A DNA stretch of 49,883 nt from JBBQSF01 sp038214085 (GTDB taxonomy: Bacteria; Bacteroidota; Bacteroidia; Bacteroidales; CG2-30-32-10), in the NCBI GenBank assembly GCA_038214085.1, contig JBBQSF010000005.1, positions 1 through 49,883 on the forward strand. Direction: 5' to 3'. The notes under the pieces are model-generated. The model was given only the letters and a program-made list of their open reading frames with translations, had not been told where the DNA came from and searched no databases. Both the position numbers and the translations under genes were made by a program. Every line of letters begins with the position of its first letter. The stretch's first letter is position 1. Positions 8,456-16,224 of the stretch are shown here, piece after piece.

Positions 8456-9373
8456 ATGCTTAATCAGTTAAAAGATTATTTTTCTTTCAATAAACGCGAA
8501 CGTAACGGACTGTTTGTTCTGATTTCAATAATTGCCGTATTGATTATACTGCCTTTTATTTATCCGTATTTTGTTCCAGAAGAAAAAAGTGATTTTTCAC
8601 GTTTCAAAAAGGATATTCTTACTTTTGAAAATTCCCTCGAAAGCACAGGTGAATATAATAATGATGCTTCAAAAACAGAAATTGATTTCAGCAATACAGA
8701 TCGTTCAGTTACCGAAAGCAAGTTGAATCCTTTTCCTTTTGATCCGAACAATTTGCCCGAAGAAAAATGGACAGCCCTTGGCCTCACAGCAAAACAAATA
8801 AAATCTATTAAAAATTACGAAGCCAAAGGAGGGAAGTTTTATAAAAAAGAGGATTTCAAAAAAATGTATTGCATCACAGCTACTGAATATGCTATTCTTG
8901 AACCATATATTGTTATTAAAGAAATAGCCAAAACCTCATTCAAAAACGAGTATAAAAAAACTGAGAAAAATACTTCAATTGTTGAAATCAATAGTGCTGA
9001 TACTACCGAATTTAAAACACTCAAAGGCATAGGAAAGTACTTTGCTTTGAAAATAATTGCTTATCGAAAATCAATAGGTGGTTTCTGTAAAGCCGAGCAG
9101 TTGTTAGAAGTTAAAGGAATGGATACTGCCAGATATGAACTTATTAAAAATTTTGTTTCTGTAAATCTGGCTTATGTACGTAAGCTTAATGTTAACACTG
9201 CCTCTTTTGATGAGTTAAAAAATCATCCATATATAGGTTACAACATAGCACTTTCACTGATCAATTATCGAACAGTGCATGGGAATTTCAAAGTTTTAAG
9301 CGACATTAAAAATTCTGCTTTGATAACCGAAAAGGTATATGCGAGAATAAGCCCGTATTTGAAAACAGAATGA
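8456..9373 (+). CDS. ComEA-like helix-hairpin-helix protein, membrane anchored
   Basis: N-terminal membrane anchor at about residues 20-38, then an acidic/serine linker and three helix-hairpin-helix modules: about 100-140, about 175-220 (INSADTTEFKTLKGIGKYFA) and about 228-300 (LNVNTASFDELKNHPYIG). HhH domains of the ComEA type bind DNA non-specifically. In competent bacteria ComEA pulls incoming DNA across the envelope. In Bacteroidota such multi-HhH proteins are common and their function is usually unproven. ATG 8456 lies 3 nt after the small membrane protein stop, so it is in the same operon. Its stop is 5 nt from the convergent barrel gene, with no terminator between. Confidence 0.82.
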   Translation: MLNQLKDYFSFNKRERNGLFVLISIIAVLIILPFIYPYFVPEEKSDFSRFKKDILTFENSLESTGEYNNDASKTEIDFSNTDRSVTESKLNPFPFDPNNLPEEKWTALGLTAKQIKSIKNYEAKGGKFYKKEDFKKMYCITATEYAILEPYIVIKEIAKTSFKNEYKKTEKNTSIVEINSADTTEFKTLKGIGKYFALKIIAYRKSIGGFCKAEQLLEVKGMDTARYELIKNFVSVNLAYVRKLNVNTASFDELKNHPYIGYNIALSLINYRTVHGNFKVLSDIKNSALITEKVYARISPYLKTE

Positions 9374-9378
9374 AAATA

Positions 9379-10077
9379 CTATTTGTGAAAGCCAATCTGT
9401 AGACCAATAGTAATACGGGGCAATTCAGGATAAATGTAAGAGCTTTCAAACATATCAGAAATACGGTAATTGCCATATAAAACATATCTATTAAATCCAA
9501 TTCTGGCAGTTGCTCCATAATTCAAAGGTTCAAAATATTTCAGTTTTGAAATGGTTGTTTTTACAATATTTCCATTGTTCAATTCGTCTTTGGTATAATT
9601 TTTTGCAGCGACCATAAAATCACCGTATGCTCCAAGGTCGATAAATTTACCTATTTGGTTTCCCCGGCGACCAAAATTAAATCGCGTATAAAGCCCCATT
9701 CCCAGATTGGTAGTATTAAGACTTTCTTTTTTATGTAATATTTTATTGGGAGTAATTTTTGTTGAATCCTGCTTCAGGTTGTAAGAGTATGTATTCAGAT
9801 CGATATCATATCCTATGGCCCAAAATTTACATATCTTAAATTTGTATCTAAAACCAAATACAAAATTTCCAGAATTTCCATAATTGATATCGCTGCCAAT
9901 AGCATCAGGTTTTCCTGCAATAAAGCCATACCCCACGTAAAAATGAGAATAGTTCCGGAGGTTGGGGCCATGTTTTGGAATTATAGTGTCATCAACGGTT
10001 TGGTGCATCACTATATTTTGTGAGAAGGTTGAAAATGCAATAAAGAAAGCCGCTAAAAATAATATAAGTTTTTTCAT
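9379..10077 (-). CDS. Predicted small outer-membrane beta-barrel protein
   Basis: 232 aa with a signal peptide (MKKLILFLAAFFIAFSTFSQ, cleavage near residue 19-20). The mature part alternates hydrophobic/aromatic and polar residues (HFYVGYGFIAG, FVFGFRYKF, FWAIGYDIDLNTYSYNL, LGMGLYTRFNFG, GATARIGFNRYVLYGNYRIS) and ends ITIGLQIGFHK, which is typical of a small OmpW/OMP_b-brl-like barrel. No specific function is recognised. It lies 10 nt downstream of the subtilase gene and is probably co-transcribed with it. Confidence 0.72.
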   Translation of the reverse strand: MKKLILFLAAFFIAFSTFSQNIVMHQTVDDTIIPKHGPNLRNYSHFYVGYGFIAGKPDAIGSDINYGNSGNFVFGFRYKFKICKFWAIGYDIDLNTYSYNLKQDSTKITPNKILHKKESLNTTNLGMGLYTRFNFGRRGNQIGKFIDLGAYGDFMVAAKNYTKDELNNGNIVKTTISKLKYFEPLNYGATARIGFNRYVLYGNYRISDMFESSYIYPELPRITIGLQIGFHK

Positions 10078-10087
10078 AAATCAGGAT

Positions 10088-11692
10088 TTAAAATTCGTGA
10101 GTTAAGTAGTAATTTTTGTAATAAATATTGAGTTTTTGACCTTTAGTATAATTGGCTGGATAAATTACAACAGCCTCTTCGGAACCTACGCTTACTACAT
10201 TGTATTCTGCCAATACTCCGTTTGAATTTTGAATGTTATAATACAAATACTTCGACCGATCTGAAACATCTTTTACAATAAACTCAGGCTTTACCATTAC
10301 TTTTATTACTTCTGGCTCTATTACCAAATCAAAGGTTACAGAGTCTGTTGAAGGATTATTATTTGTAAAATAGTTTGCCTGTGGAACACCAAATCCATGC
10401 GCGTAATCAAAATAAGGAAAGAGTTCAGCTGATTTTTGTATTTCGTCAAACATTTGCATGTTGGTTAAATTCCTTTTTGTTTGCCAGGCACAGGCAGCAA
10501 AACCAGCAACCAGCGGACTTGCAAAAGAAGTACCTTGTGTAGAAACCAGACTTCCTTTCGCTGCGGCAATCACATGACCATAAGCACAAACATTGGGTTT
10601 CATGCGTTTATCCCATGTTGGGCCAAATGAACTAAATGAAGTATGATAGCCGGTATAAGGATCAATCCCGCCAACCGAAAGTACACTATCTGCATCTGCA
10701 GGTGCACCTACACATTTCCAATCATTATCGCCATCGTTTCCGGCAGCATTTACAACAAGCATTCCCTTGCGTGCTGCCATGTTTGCAGCTCTCGAAACCA
10801 GCGAATACTTGCCATCCATTTGATATGGGAAATAGCGGTGATAAGTATAACCTAAGGAACTGTTAATAATATCAACACCGTTTTTATCAGCCCATTCTGA
10901 GGCTGCAAGCCAGTTTTCTTCTTCCGAAAAAGGTTCGCTGTTTACTTCTGTTCGTGCCAGCAAAAATTCTGCACCTGTTGCCAGTCCTATTTTTACGCCA
11001 TTCAGCATGCCGCCGATACACGACATCACTTCGCAGCCGTGTGTGCTATAATCGTAAACAAATTCTTTGTTTTTTGTAAAATCCCAAGTTTTAAGAATTC
11101 TTCCATCCTTACGTATATGCTCAAAAGCTGGATTTGTATTCACTGTTGGAAAACCCCCATCAAAAATTGCGATTCGAAGTCCTTTGCCATCAATGTCCTT
11201 GTCAATAAAAAGGTTTCCCTGCATCACTTCCAGTTGTTCCTTTAGCCTTTTTAGCTGACTTTCCGAAATCGTTGTGTCCCAATCTGTTTCAAAAGAGGCT
11301 TCAACACAACTTAGTTGCATTGCTTCAACAGACAGCACAAAAGGAAGAATTGAAATTTTTTCTATTTGTTCAGGTGTCGCATATACTGAAACAGCATTGA
11401 ACCATCGGGTAGAATTTCCAGTAGAGTCAACTGTTTCCGAAATAGTATTGAAGTAATTTTGATTGATTGGAAAATCAGTAGAATCAACAATGGGAATGCC
11501 ATATTGCAGGCGTCGTTCTATCGTTTTACTGTCGAAGTATGCATAAGGATCAAATGTTACATCTTTTTTGTTTTTTAAAAACACCCAGTACTTATTGTTT
11601 GCGAAAGTTTGCTGGGCGAAATTGCTGCTTATTCCCGTAAACGCTAAGATAATGGCTAAAAAAAATATTTTTAATGGAGTTTTTGTTGTCAT
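10088..11692 (-). CDS. Secreted S8 (subtilisin-like) serine peptidase
   Basis: Exported endopeptidase. A signal peptide spans about 1-26 (cleaved near FAQ). A propeptide-like region runs to about 165, and the S8 domain to about 420. The catalytic triad is visible: D178 (IAIFDGGF), H218 (STHGCEV) and S389 (GTSFASP), with oxyanion N315 (NAAGND). A short beta-rich C-terminal extension ends YYLTHEF and does not look like a type IX sorting domain, so the protein may stay periplasmic or use another route. It is the first gene of a likely two-gene operon with the small barrel. No clear TAnnTTTG box is seen upstream. Confidence 0.92.
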   Translation of the reverse strand: MTTKTPLKIFFLAIILAFTGISSNFAQQTFANNKYWVFLKNKKDVTFDPYAYFDSKTIERRLQYGIPIVDSTDFPINQNYFNTISETVDSTGNSTRWFNAVSVYATPEQIEKISILPFVLSVEAMQLSCVEASFETDWDTTISESQLKRLKEQLEVMQGNLFIDKDIDGKGLRIAIFDGGFPTVNTNPAFEHIRKDGRILKTWDFTKNKEFVYDYSTHGCEVMSCIGGMLNGVKIGLATGAEFLLARTEVNSEPFSEEENWLAASEWADKNGVDIINSSLGYTYHRYFPYQMDGKYSLVSRAANMAARKGMLVVNAAGNDGDNDWKCVGAPADADSVLSVGGIDPYTGYHTSFSSFGPTWDKRMKPNVCAYGHVIAAAKGSLVSTQGTSFASPLVAGFAACAWQTKRNLTNMQMFDEIQKSAELFPYFDYAHGFGVPQANYFTNNNPSTDSVTFDLVIEPEVIKVMVKPEFIVKDVSDRSKYLYYNIQNSNGVLAEYNVVSVGSEEAVVIYPANYTKGQKLNIYYKNYYLTHEF

Positions 11693-11767
11693 AATTTCAT
11701 TTTAAGATTGTAAAATTACATGATATTTGTTAATATTGCGTTCGATAAATTTTTAAAAGATAATATT

Positions 11768-12235
11768 ATGGTACGAAGAAACATCATAAATAAAGACGAA
11801 ATGGAAGCCGTTATCAAAAAATGCGAAGTCTGTTATGTCGGAATGTGCGATCTGAATAACAATCCTTATGTCGTTCCTTTTAATTTTGCATTTCACGAAG
11901 GTTTTATTTATTTACATTCAGCAATGGAAGGGAAGAAAGTAGATATTCTGAAATTAAATAATAAAGTGAGCATCTCTTTTAGTACCGATTATCAGGTAAG
12001 TTGGCAGACTGAAGAAGTTGCCTGCAGCTGGGGAATGAAATACCGCAGCGTGATGGTGTTTGGTAAAGTTGAATTTATCGAAGAGTATGATTCTAAAATT
12101 GAGGTTTTGAATCTGGTTATGAAAAAGTATGCGGGTAAAGAATTTTCTTATAATGCTCCAGCCGTGAACAATGTCCGCATATATAAAATTGATGCAAGCC
12201 AGATGACAGGGCGGGTTTACGGACATACTATTTGA
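11768..12235 (+). CDS. Pyridoxamine 5'-phosphate oxidase-like FMN-binding split-barrel protein
   Basis: 155 aa protein of the PNPOx-like/NimA-like flavin-binding group. Signature parts are the N-terminal helix RNIINKDEMEAVIKKCEV, the strand YVVPFNFAFHEGFIYLHSAMEGKKVDIL (residues split here only for description), CSWGMKYRSVMVFGKVEFIE and the C-terminal KIDASQMTGRVYG. Members bind FMN or F420/heme and reduce small molecules; the substrate is unknown. The reading frame is open from 11720, but ATG 11768 matches the family N terminus. A GATATTTG near-consensus -7 box at about 11722-11729 would put the longer start inside the promoter. Confidence 0.85.
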   Translation: MVRRNIINKDEMEAVIKKCEVCYVGMCDLNNNPYVVPFNFAFHEGFIYLHSAMEGKKVDILKLNNKVSISFSTDYQVSWQTEEVACSWGMKYRSVMVFGKVEFIEEYDSKIEVLNLVMKKYAGKEFSYNAPAVNNVRIYKIDASQMTGRVYGHTI

Positions 12236-12705
12236 TATTTAGTGCCTGAAACTTATTGTTTTTTATATATCTAATGTCTTAGAAGTTTTTTTCCAGCCGA
12301 TTTGCGGGGTATGTTAATATGTCCACTGGACCGGTTAACACGTTGGTTTTGCTTGATACCTCGATGTTTTGCAGCGGGGAGCTTATGAGAATAAGTTCAT
12401 ATTTATTTTTCATTTTATCTTTAATGAAGTTGTAATTTTAATTAGATCCGATTTTCCTCCTGTATTTAACTTTCTTTCCCAATTATACCTATACTTATGA
12501 AAAAACGAATTGCATTTCACTATTTCTGTGAATCATGTAACTTATTGTCAAAGTTATGTAACACATTTATGTTTAAACAGCCGCAACTTTGTAATTGAAA
12601 TATTATTTAAAATTGGGTCAAACGAAAATAAAATTTACCTAAGTTTTATTTGACCTTAAAAAGCAGGAAAAACAATATTTATATGATCATAAAGCAGATT
12701 AAACC
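12236..12705. other. Gene-free region upstream of the tyrosine-rich gene, with two inverted repeats
   Basis: 470 bases without a credible coding frame. A TAACTT / AAGTTA inverted repeat is at 12538-12556, a near -7 box (CAACTTTG) at 12584-12591, and a 40-bp imperfect palindrome at 12616-12655. The rest is AT-rich with no recognised RNA or terminator. Confidence 0.6.
12616..12655. promoter_or_regulatory. 40-bp imperfect palindrome, possible operator or leader hairpin
   Basis: GGTCAAA at the left end pairs perfectly with TTTGACC at the right end. An inner AAAA/TTTT pair is offset by one base. It lies 50 bp before ATG 12706 and downstream of the near-consensus -7 box, so it could be an operator or a hairpin in the mRNA leader. 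Confidence 0.45.
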
Positions 12706-13449
12706 ATGAAAACAAAATCAATTCTATTGGGATTAGCGGTGTTGCTTACACTGAGTTTTGCCTTTCCAAAAAAGTCATCAGCAAAAAAACACGAAAATTG
12801 GTACGGACACTCAAAGCATTATTATTCTGAACCTGTTTTTTATTACGATCCACAAAATGGAGATTACAGGTATTGGAGCGGTTATCATTGGGTTGACGGA
12901 GTAGCCTTACCCTACACGTATTCATGGTATCCTATTCCTTTAGCAGATCAGGTAGAATTGCAGATTTGCATGAGCACACCTCAATATTACTATCCTTACT
13001 ACCAGATGAAATATTCTGATGCCCGTATTGAATATGGATATAATAATTATTTTGGATATGCACCCGCTTATGTAAGTTATTATGGATTTGCGCCTGGATA
13101 TAGGAATTATTACGGCCCTTATTACGGAAATTATTACAACAAGAAACATAATCATGGAAATCATTACGTTATACGCAACCCTATGACGACAGAACATGTA
13201 TTAAGCGACAGACTGAAATTTATGGCCATAACGGGACAGACTGCATTTACTATGAGACGTCACTCAAGTCGCCCCAATGTTTTTTTTATTTTTTTCCACC
13301 GCACATTTTTAAAAACAATTTTTCCAGCCGCACAAATGGCACATTTGCTTTTGCCCCGACCCACAAGCCAACCCTTCGGCAAAAGCAAAAGAGCCATTTT
13401 TTCCAACGCAATTTTTAATCCTTATGAATCTCTAATTATTTTATTATGA
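12706..13449 (+). pseudogene. 5' part of a tyrosine-rich secreted protein gene, apparently interrupted
   Basis: The open frame spans 247 codons, but only the first 165-185 look native. A signal peptide (MKTKSILLGLAVLLTLSFAF) leads into a Tyr/Gly/Asn-rich mature part with YxxY repeats (NYYGPYYGNYYNKKHNHGNH). From about 13260 the composition changes abruptly to Phe/Pro/Arg-rich residues that come from reading through the left flank repeat and hairpin; the frame then ends by chance over the start of the next gene. A start-less Lys/Asn/Gly-rich open frame at 15799-16125, in the same frame modulo 3 and ending in a normal stop and terminator, is the best candidate for the missing 3' end. The exact break is unclear (about 13170-13290). 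A shortened protein may still be made. Confidence 0.7.
13334..13399 (+). repeat. Left structured hairpin of the cassette
   Basis: Arms 13334-13355 and 13378-13399 pair over 22 positions with two mismatches, around a 22-nt loop containing CACAAGCCAACC. The core of the 5' arm is GCACATTTGC and of the 3' arm GCAAAAGAGC. The two mismatches fall at exactly the positions where the right hairpin is also mismatched, although the rest of the stem sequence differs. Related T/A-rich CCACC...TTTTTCC sequence lies at 13285-13326. Confidence 0.75.
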
Positions 13450-15341
13450 TAACAAAACTGAAAAATGCAATACTATCCATAACACTGTTTTTATTTTCAA
13501 CACTGGTATTTGCGCAAACACCGCCACCGCTTGGTGTGGCTACCGATTTTGTTCTTTTTACATCAGTTGGCGCAATTTCAAATTCGGTATTTTCGCAAAT
13601 TACAGGAAATGTAGGCACAAACGGAGGAGGCTCCTGCACAGGCTTCGGAAATGTGAACGGACAGATGCACGTTGGTGATGCGGTATCCGCTCAGTGTGCA
13701 ATTGATTTAGGTATTGCATATACTAATTTAAGTGGTCAGACACCAGGCCCAACTATTGGCCCTGTGCTTGGAAGTGGTCAGGTATTATTGCCTAATGTTT
13801 ACCTACTACCCGCAGCTGCTTCAATTGTTGACACACTTATATTAGATGGAGGCGGGAATGTGAATGCGTGTTTTGTATTTCAAATAGGTGGTGCTTTAAC
13901 AACCGCAGCTGGGACAAAAATTATATTAACAAATGGAACTCAAGCTTGTAATGTTTTTTGGGTAGTAGTTGGGGCTTTTGATTTGGCAACAAACGCTTCC
14001 TTTAAAGGAACAATTATTGCGAGTGGAGCAATAACACTTGCCGTAGGATGTTCACTGGAAGGGAGAGCATTATCTACCGTAGGAGCAGTATCTGTAAGCG
14101 CGTTAACAGCCGGCACGCCTATAGGTTGCGGCAGTCCTATTCTTAACGGACCGATAGCCCCTAACATGCAGGCTATCTCCTGTTTTGCAGTATTAGCAGC
14201 CAGTGGTATAGTTACTAACACGGGTACAACAAATGTTGTTGGTCATATAGGATCAAACACTTTAAATGCTTCTGGTTTTAATCCACTAGGTGTAGTAGGG
14301 CTTATTCATCCAATACCAGATATTGCTACAGCACAAGGTGCCTCGGATTTAACAAGTCTTGATAGCTATCTGACTGGTTTACCTTATGACATTGAACTAC
14401 TTTATCCAAATCTTTTTGGTAACAGCCAAGTACTTACTCCCCATGTTTATATCATGAATGCAGCTGCAATGCTTACCGATACCATTTTTTTAGATGCAAG
14501 GGGTGTTGCAGGTGCTGTATTTGTAATTCGTATAATTGGCGCACTTACAACCAACTCAAATCCACAGGTTGTGCTTGTTGGAGGAACACAAGCAAATAAT
14601 GTGTTTTGGCAAGTAGATGGTGCAGTAACCATCAGCAGTAGCGGCAATTTCAACGGAATAATTGTCGCTAATGGTGCAATTGTTTTAAATACTGGAGTAA
14701 TCCTTAGTGGAAAGGCTCTTTCAATAGCCGGACACATTACTACGCAAGATGCAAATATTACCTCCATTATTTGTGCTTATCCTTTACCTATTGAGTTGTT
14801 AAGTTTTACCGCAGTAGCCAAAGATGCGTATGTTCAGCTTAATTGGGCAACTGCTAGCGAAATTAATAACGATTATTTTACAATTGAAAGATCGATAGAC
14901 GGCATAAACTTTGCAACAATCGCAATCGTGGATGGCGCAGGAAATAGCTCACAAATTTTAAATTATTCAGCAGTTGACAATGCTCCTTTGAACGGAATAG
15001 CTTACTATCGTTTAAAGCAAACGGATTATGACGGGCAATTCGATTATTCTAATTTGGTGGCTGTAGAATTTAACAATATGAATGATTTTATTTTTAATAT
15101 TTATCCAAATCCAAATAATGGAGAGAGCTTTAATTTGCAAATACCAAAAAATAATGCAGAAGTGTTAGTTGTTGTCTATGATATTCTAGGCAATGAAATT
15201 TACTCGAAAGTAATAGTTGAAAGTATAAATGGTAACGATGTATATGCCATTGATCCTTCTCAAAAACTTAATCCGGGTGTTTATTTGATAACAGCAACTT
15301 CCAGCAATAAAATTTATAATAAAAAATTAATAGTTAAATAG
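13446..15341 (+). CDS. Tandem DUF3494 (ice-binding-like) protein with type IX secretion sorting domain
   Basis: Secreted or cell-surface protein of 631 aa. The signal peptide is residues 1-23 (ending LVFA). Two consecutive DUF3494 beta-solenoid domains lie at about 30-228 and 245-443. Each has the diagnostic pattern (NVFWVVVGAFDL, FKGTIIASGAITL, LEGRALS; then NVFWQVDGAVTI, FNGIIVANGAIVL, LSGKALS). A PLPIELLSFTA-type linker and fibronectin-like region follow at 447-540. The C-terminal type A sorting domain at about 548-631 has YPNPNNG at 553-559 and ends KKLIVK. DUF3494 proteins include ice-binding and ice-recrystallisation-inhibiting proteins of cold-adapted microbes, and the family is known for horizontal spread. 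Ice binding itself cannot be concluded here. The gene is the sole cargo between two direct hairpin repeats. Confidence 0.9.
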   Translation: MITKLKNAILSITLFLFSTLVFAQTPPPLGVATDFVLFTSVGAISNSVFSQITGNVGTNGGGSCTGFGNVNGQMHVGDAVSAQCAIDLGIAYTNLSGQTPGPTIGPVLGSGQVLLPNVYLLPAAASIVDTLILDGGGNVNACFVFQIGGALTTAAGTKIILTNGTQACNVFWVVVGAFDLATNASFKGTIIASGAITLAVGCSLEGRALSTVGAVSVSALTAGTPIGCGSPILNGPIAPNMQAISCFAVLAASGIVTNTGTTNVVGHIGSNTLNASGFNPLGVVGLIHPIPDIATAQGASDLTSLDSYLTGLPYDIELLYPNLFGNSQVLTPHVYIMNAAAMLTDTIFLDARGVAGAVFVIRIIGALTTNSNPQVVLVGGTQANNVFWQVDGAVTISSSGNFNGIIVANGAIVLNTGVILSGKALSIAGHITTQDANITSIICAYPLPIELLSFTAVAKDAYVQLNWATASEINNDYFTIERSIDGINFATIAIVDGAGNSSQILNYSAVDNAPLNGIAYYRLKQTDYDGQFDYSNLVAVEFNNMNDFIFNIYPNPNNGESFNLQIPKNNAEVLVVVYDILGNEIYSKVIVESINGNDVYAIDPSQKLNPGVYLITATSSNKIYNKKLIVK

Positions 15342-15343
15342 AT

Positions 15344-15366
15344 AATTCGTCCAAGATGGACGAATT
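15344..15366 (+). terminator. Stop-proximal hairpin of the DUF3494 gene
   Basis: AATTCGTCC pairs perfectly with GGACGAATT around the 5-nt loop AAGAT, starting 2 nt after the stop codon. There is no T-run, so it may act as an mRNA 3'-end stabiliser or weak terminator, or be part of the flanking element. Confidence 0.45.
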
Positions 15367-15489
15367 GCACGTGACGCAAGAAAAGCGTTGGAAATAAAGC
15401 CAGCTAAAAAATAGTTTCAAAAGACAATTATTAACGCAAAGGAAAAAAGACCAAATAATTAAGTAAGGGAAAGAGAAATAGCCAACGCC

Positions 15490-15556
15490 AAAACAAGCAC
15501 ATTTGCAATTCGCACAAGCAACCGCACAAACCAAAAATTGCAAAAGAGCTTGTTTT
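15490..15556 (+). repeat. Right structured hairpin of the cassette
   Basis: Arms 15490-15510 and 15536-15556 pair over 21 positions with two mismatches, around a 25-nt loop with CACAAGCAACC. Core motifs GCACATTTGC and GCAAAAGAGC are identical to those of the left hairpin, while the outer stem (AAAACAA/TTGTTTT) and inner stem (AATT/AATT) differ and still pair. This is compensatory change between copies. Confidence 0.75.
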
Positions 15557-15798
15557 CTCCACCCATTAAAAAATTGTTTTAAAAAATTTCCTTCCCTTAA
15601 AAAAAATAAAAAATGCAAACGCACAGCCGACAGAAAAACACGACAATAACGGAACAACTTTACACAAGAGACAGAAGGGCAGCGTATAACCGCACCTAAA
15701 AAAAATGGCGGGCGAAGTGCGAATACAAACATTTGTACAACTAATAAAGTTCGGTGGGTATAGACAGTTTAGTGTTCCAAAACCGCCACTTCTTTTAG

Positions 15799-16125
15799 CT
15801 GCAAACCGGAGAAGGCAAGAACAATTATTTTGGACATAAAAACGGTAAAGGCAATTATCCAAAATATGAAAAAGGAAACAAAAAAAACAATCAGGCGGCT
15901 TTTGGGAATCCAAACGGAAAGCAAAATTCAGCAGTAAATGGAAAAGGAAAAAGTAAGATTAATCCTATTGGTAATGGGAAAAGTAATTCTGTTGGAAACG
16001 AAAAAAACGACTACAAAAATCCATCTTTAGGAAAACAAAAATCCAATATAAAAAATTCTTCACCTGCAAAGGGAAATAATCAAGATAAAAGTTCCGGACA
16101 AACTAAGGGTAAAGGGAAAAAGTAG
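15799..16125 (+). pseudogene. Orphan 3' fragment, likely the displaced C terminus of the tyrosine-rich gene
   Basis: 108 codons follow the in-frame stop at 15796-15798, with no ATG, GTG or TTG start and no ribosome binding site. The encoded residues are strongly Lys/Asn/Gly/Ser-rich (for example NNYFGHKNGKGNYPKYEKGN, then GKGKSKINPIGNGKSNS) and end GQTKGKGKK-stop. A terminator follows. This is the expected look of a 3' gene end that has lost its 5' part. It fits the Asn/Tyr/Gly/His-rich 5' fragment at 12706 in composition, strand and frame, but homology to an intact gene is needed to prove they were one. Confidence 0.65.
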
Positions 16126-16159
16126 GTTTTTCTAAATAAACGTAAACAAAAATTTTATT

Positions 16160-16195
16160 CACTCGGATCGCAAAATCCGGGTGATTATTTTATTT
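16160..16195 (+). terminator. Rho-independent terminator after the orphan 3' fragment
   Basis: CACTCGGAT (16160-16168) pairs with ATCCGGGTG (16175-16183), with one T-G wobble and a 6-nt loop. A T-rich stretch follows. Its position 34 nt after the fragment's stop supports that stop being a genuine gene end. Confidence 0.7.
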
Positions 16196-16224
16196 ACAGT
16201 TATTCATTTTCACTTTCAAAAAAA

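Larger units (their letters stand above)
13262..15798 (+). mobile_element. Putative inserted cassette carrying a DUF3494 gene between direct hairpin repeats
   Basis: About 2.5 kb separates the two halves of what looks like one gene. It holds a left flank (13262-13445) with a 22-bp-stem hairpin, one cargo gene (13446-15341) and a right flank (15342-15798) with a second hairpin of the same design and orientation. No transposase, integrase or reverse transcriptase is encoded, no terminal inverted repeat is evident, and no target duplication could be identified by eye. Both boundaries are therefore approximate. What is seen is the hairpins and the split frame; mobility is inferred. Confidence 0.55.
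15342..15798. other. Right flank of the cassette: hairpins, palindrome and A/C-rich repeat-like DNA
   Basis: No credible coding sequence in 457 bases. The order is: a stop-proximal hairpin (15344-15366), the right structured hairpin (15490-15556), an A/T homopolymer-rich stretch to about 15615, a segment GCGTATAACCGCACC (15681-15695) followed by an A8 run and GGCGGGCG, and a perfect TACAAA-CA-TTTGTA palindrome (15724-15737). Base composition on the plus strand is strongly A/C-biased, unlike neighbouring genes. Confidence 0.6.

Noticed and set aside
13446..15341. Long minus-strand frames inside the DUF3494 gene (13940-14221, 14447-14767)
   Set aside because: Shadows of a clear plus-strand gene with signal peptide, domains and sorting signal; their products match no family.
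13334..15556. Calling the paired hairpins integron attC sites
   Set aside because: No GTTRRRY/RYYYAAC core pair and no integrase gene in the window; only the structural analogy holds.
15334..15913. Two overlapping minus-strand open frames (15334-15732 and 15566-15913)
   Set aside because: They cover the repeat-like flank, have Cys/Phe-rich repeat-DNA composition, no domain and no ribosome binding site, and one runs antisense through the orphan 3' fragment.
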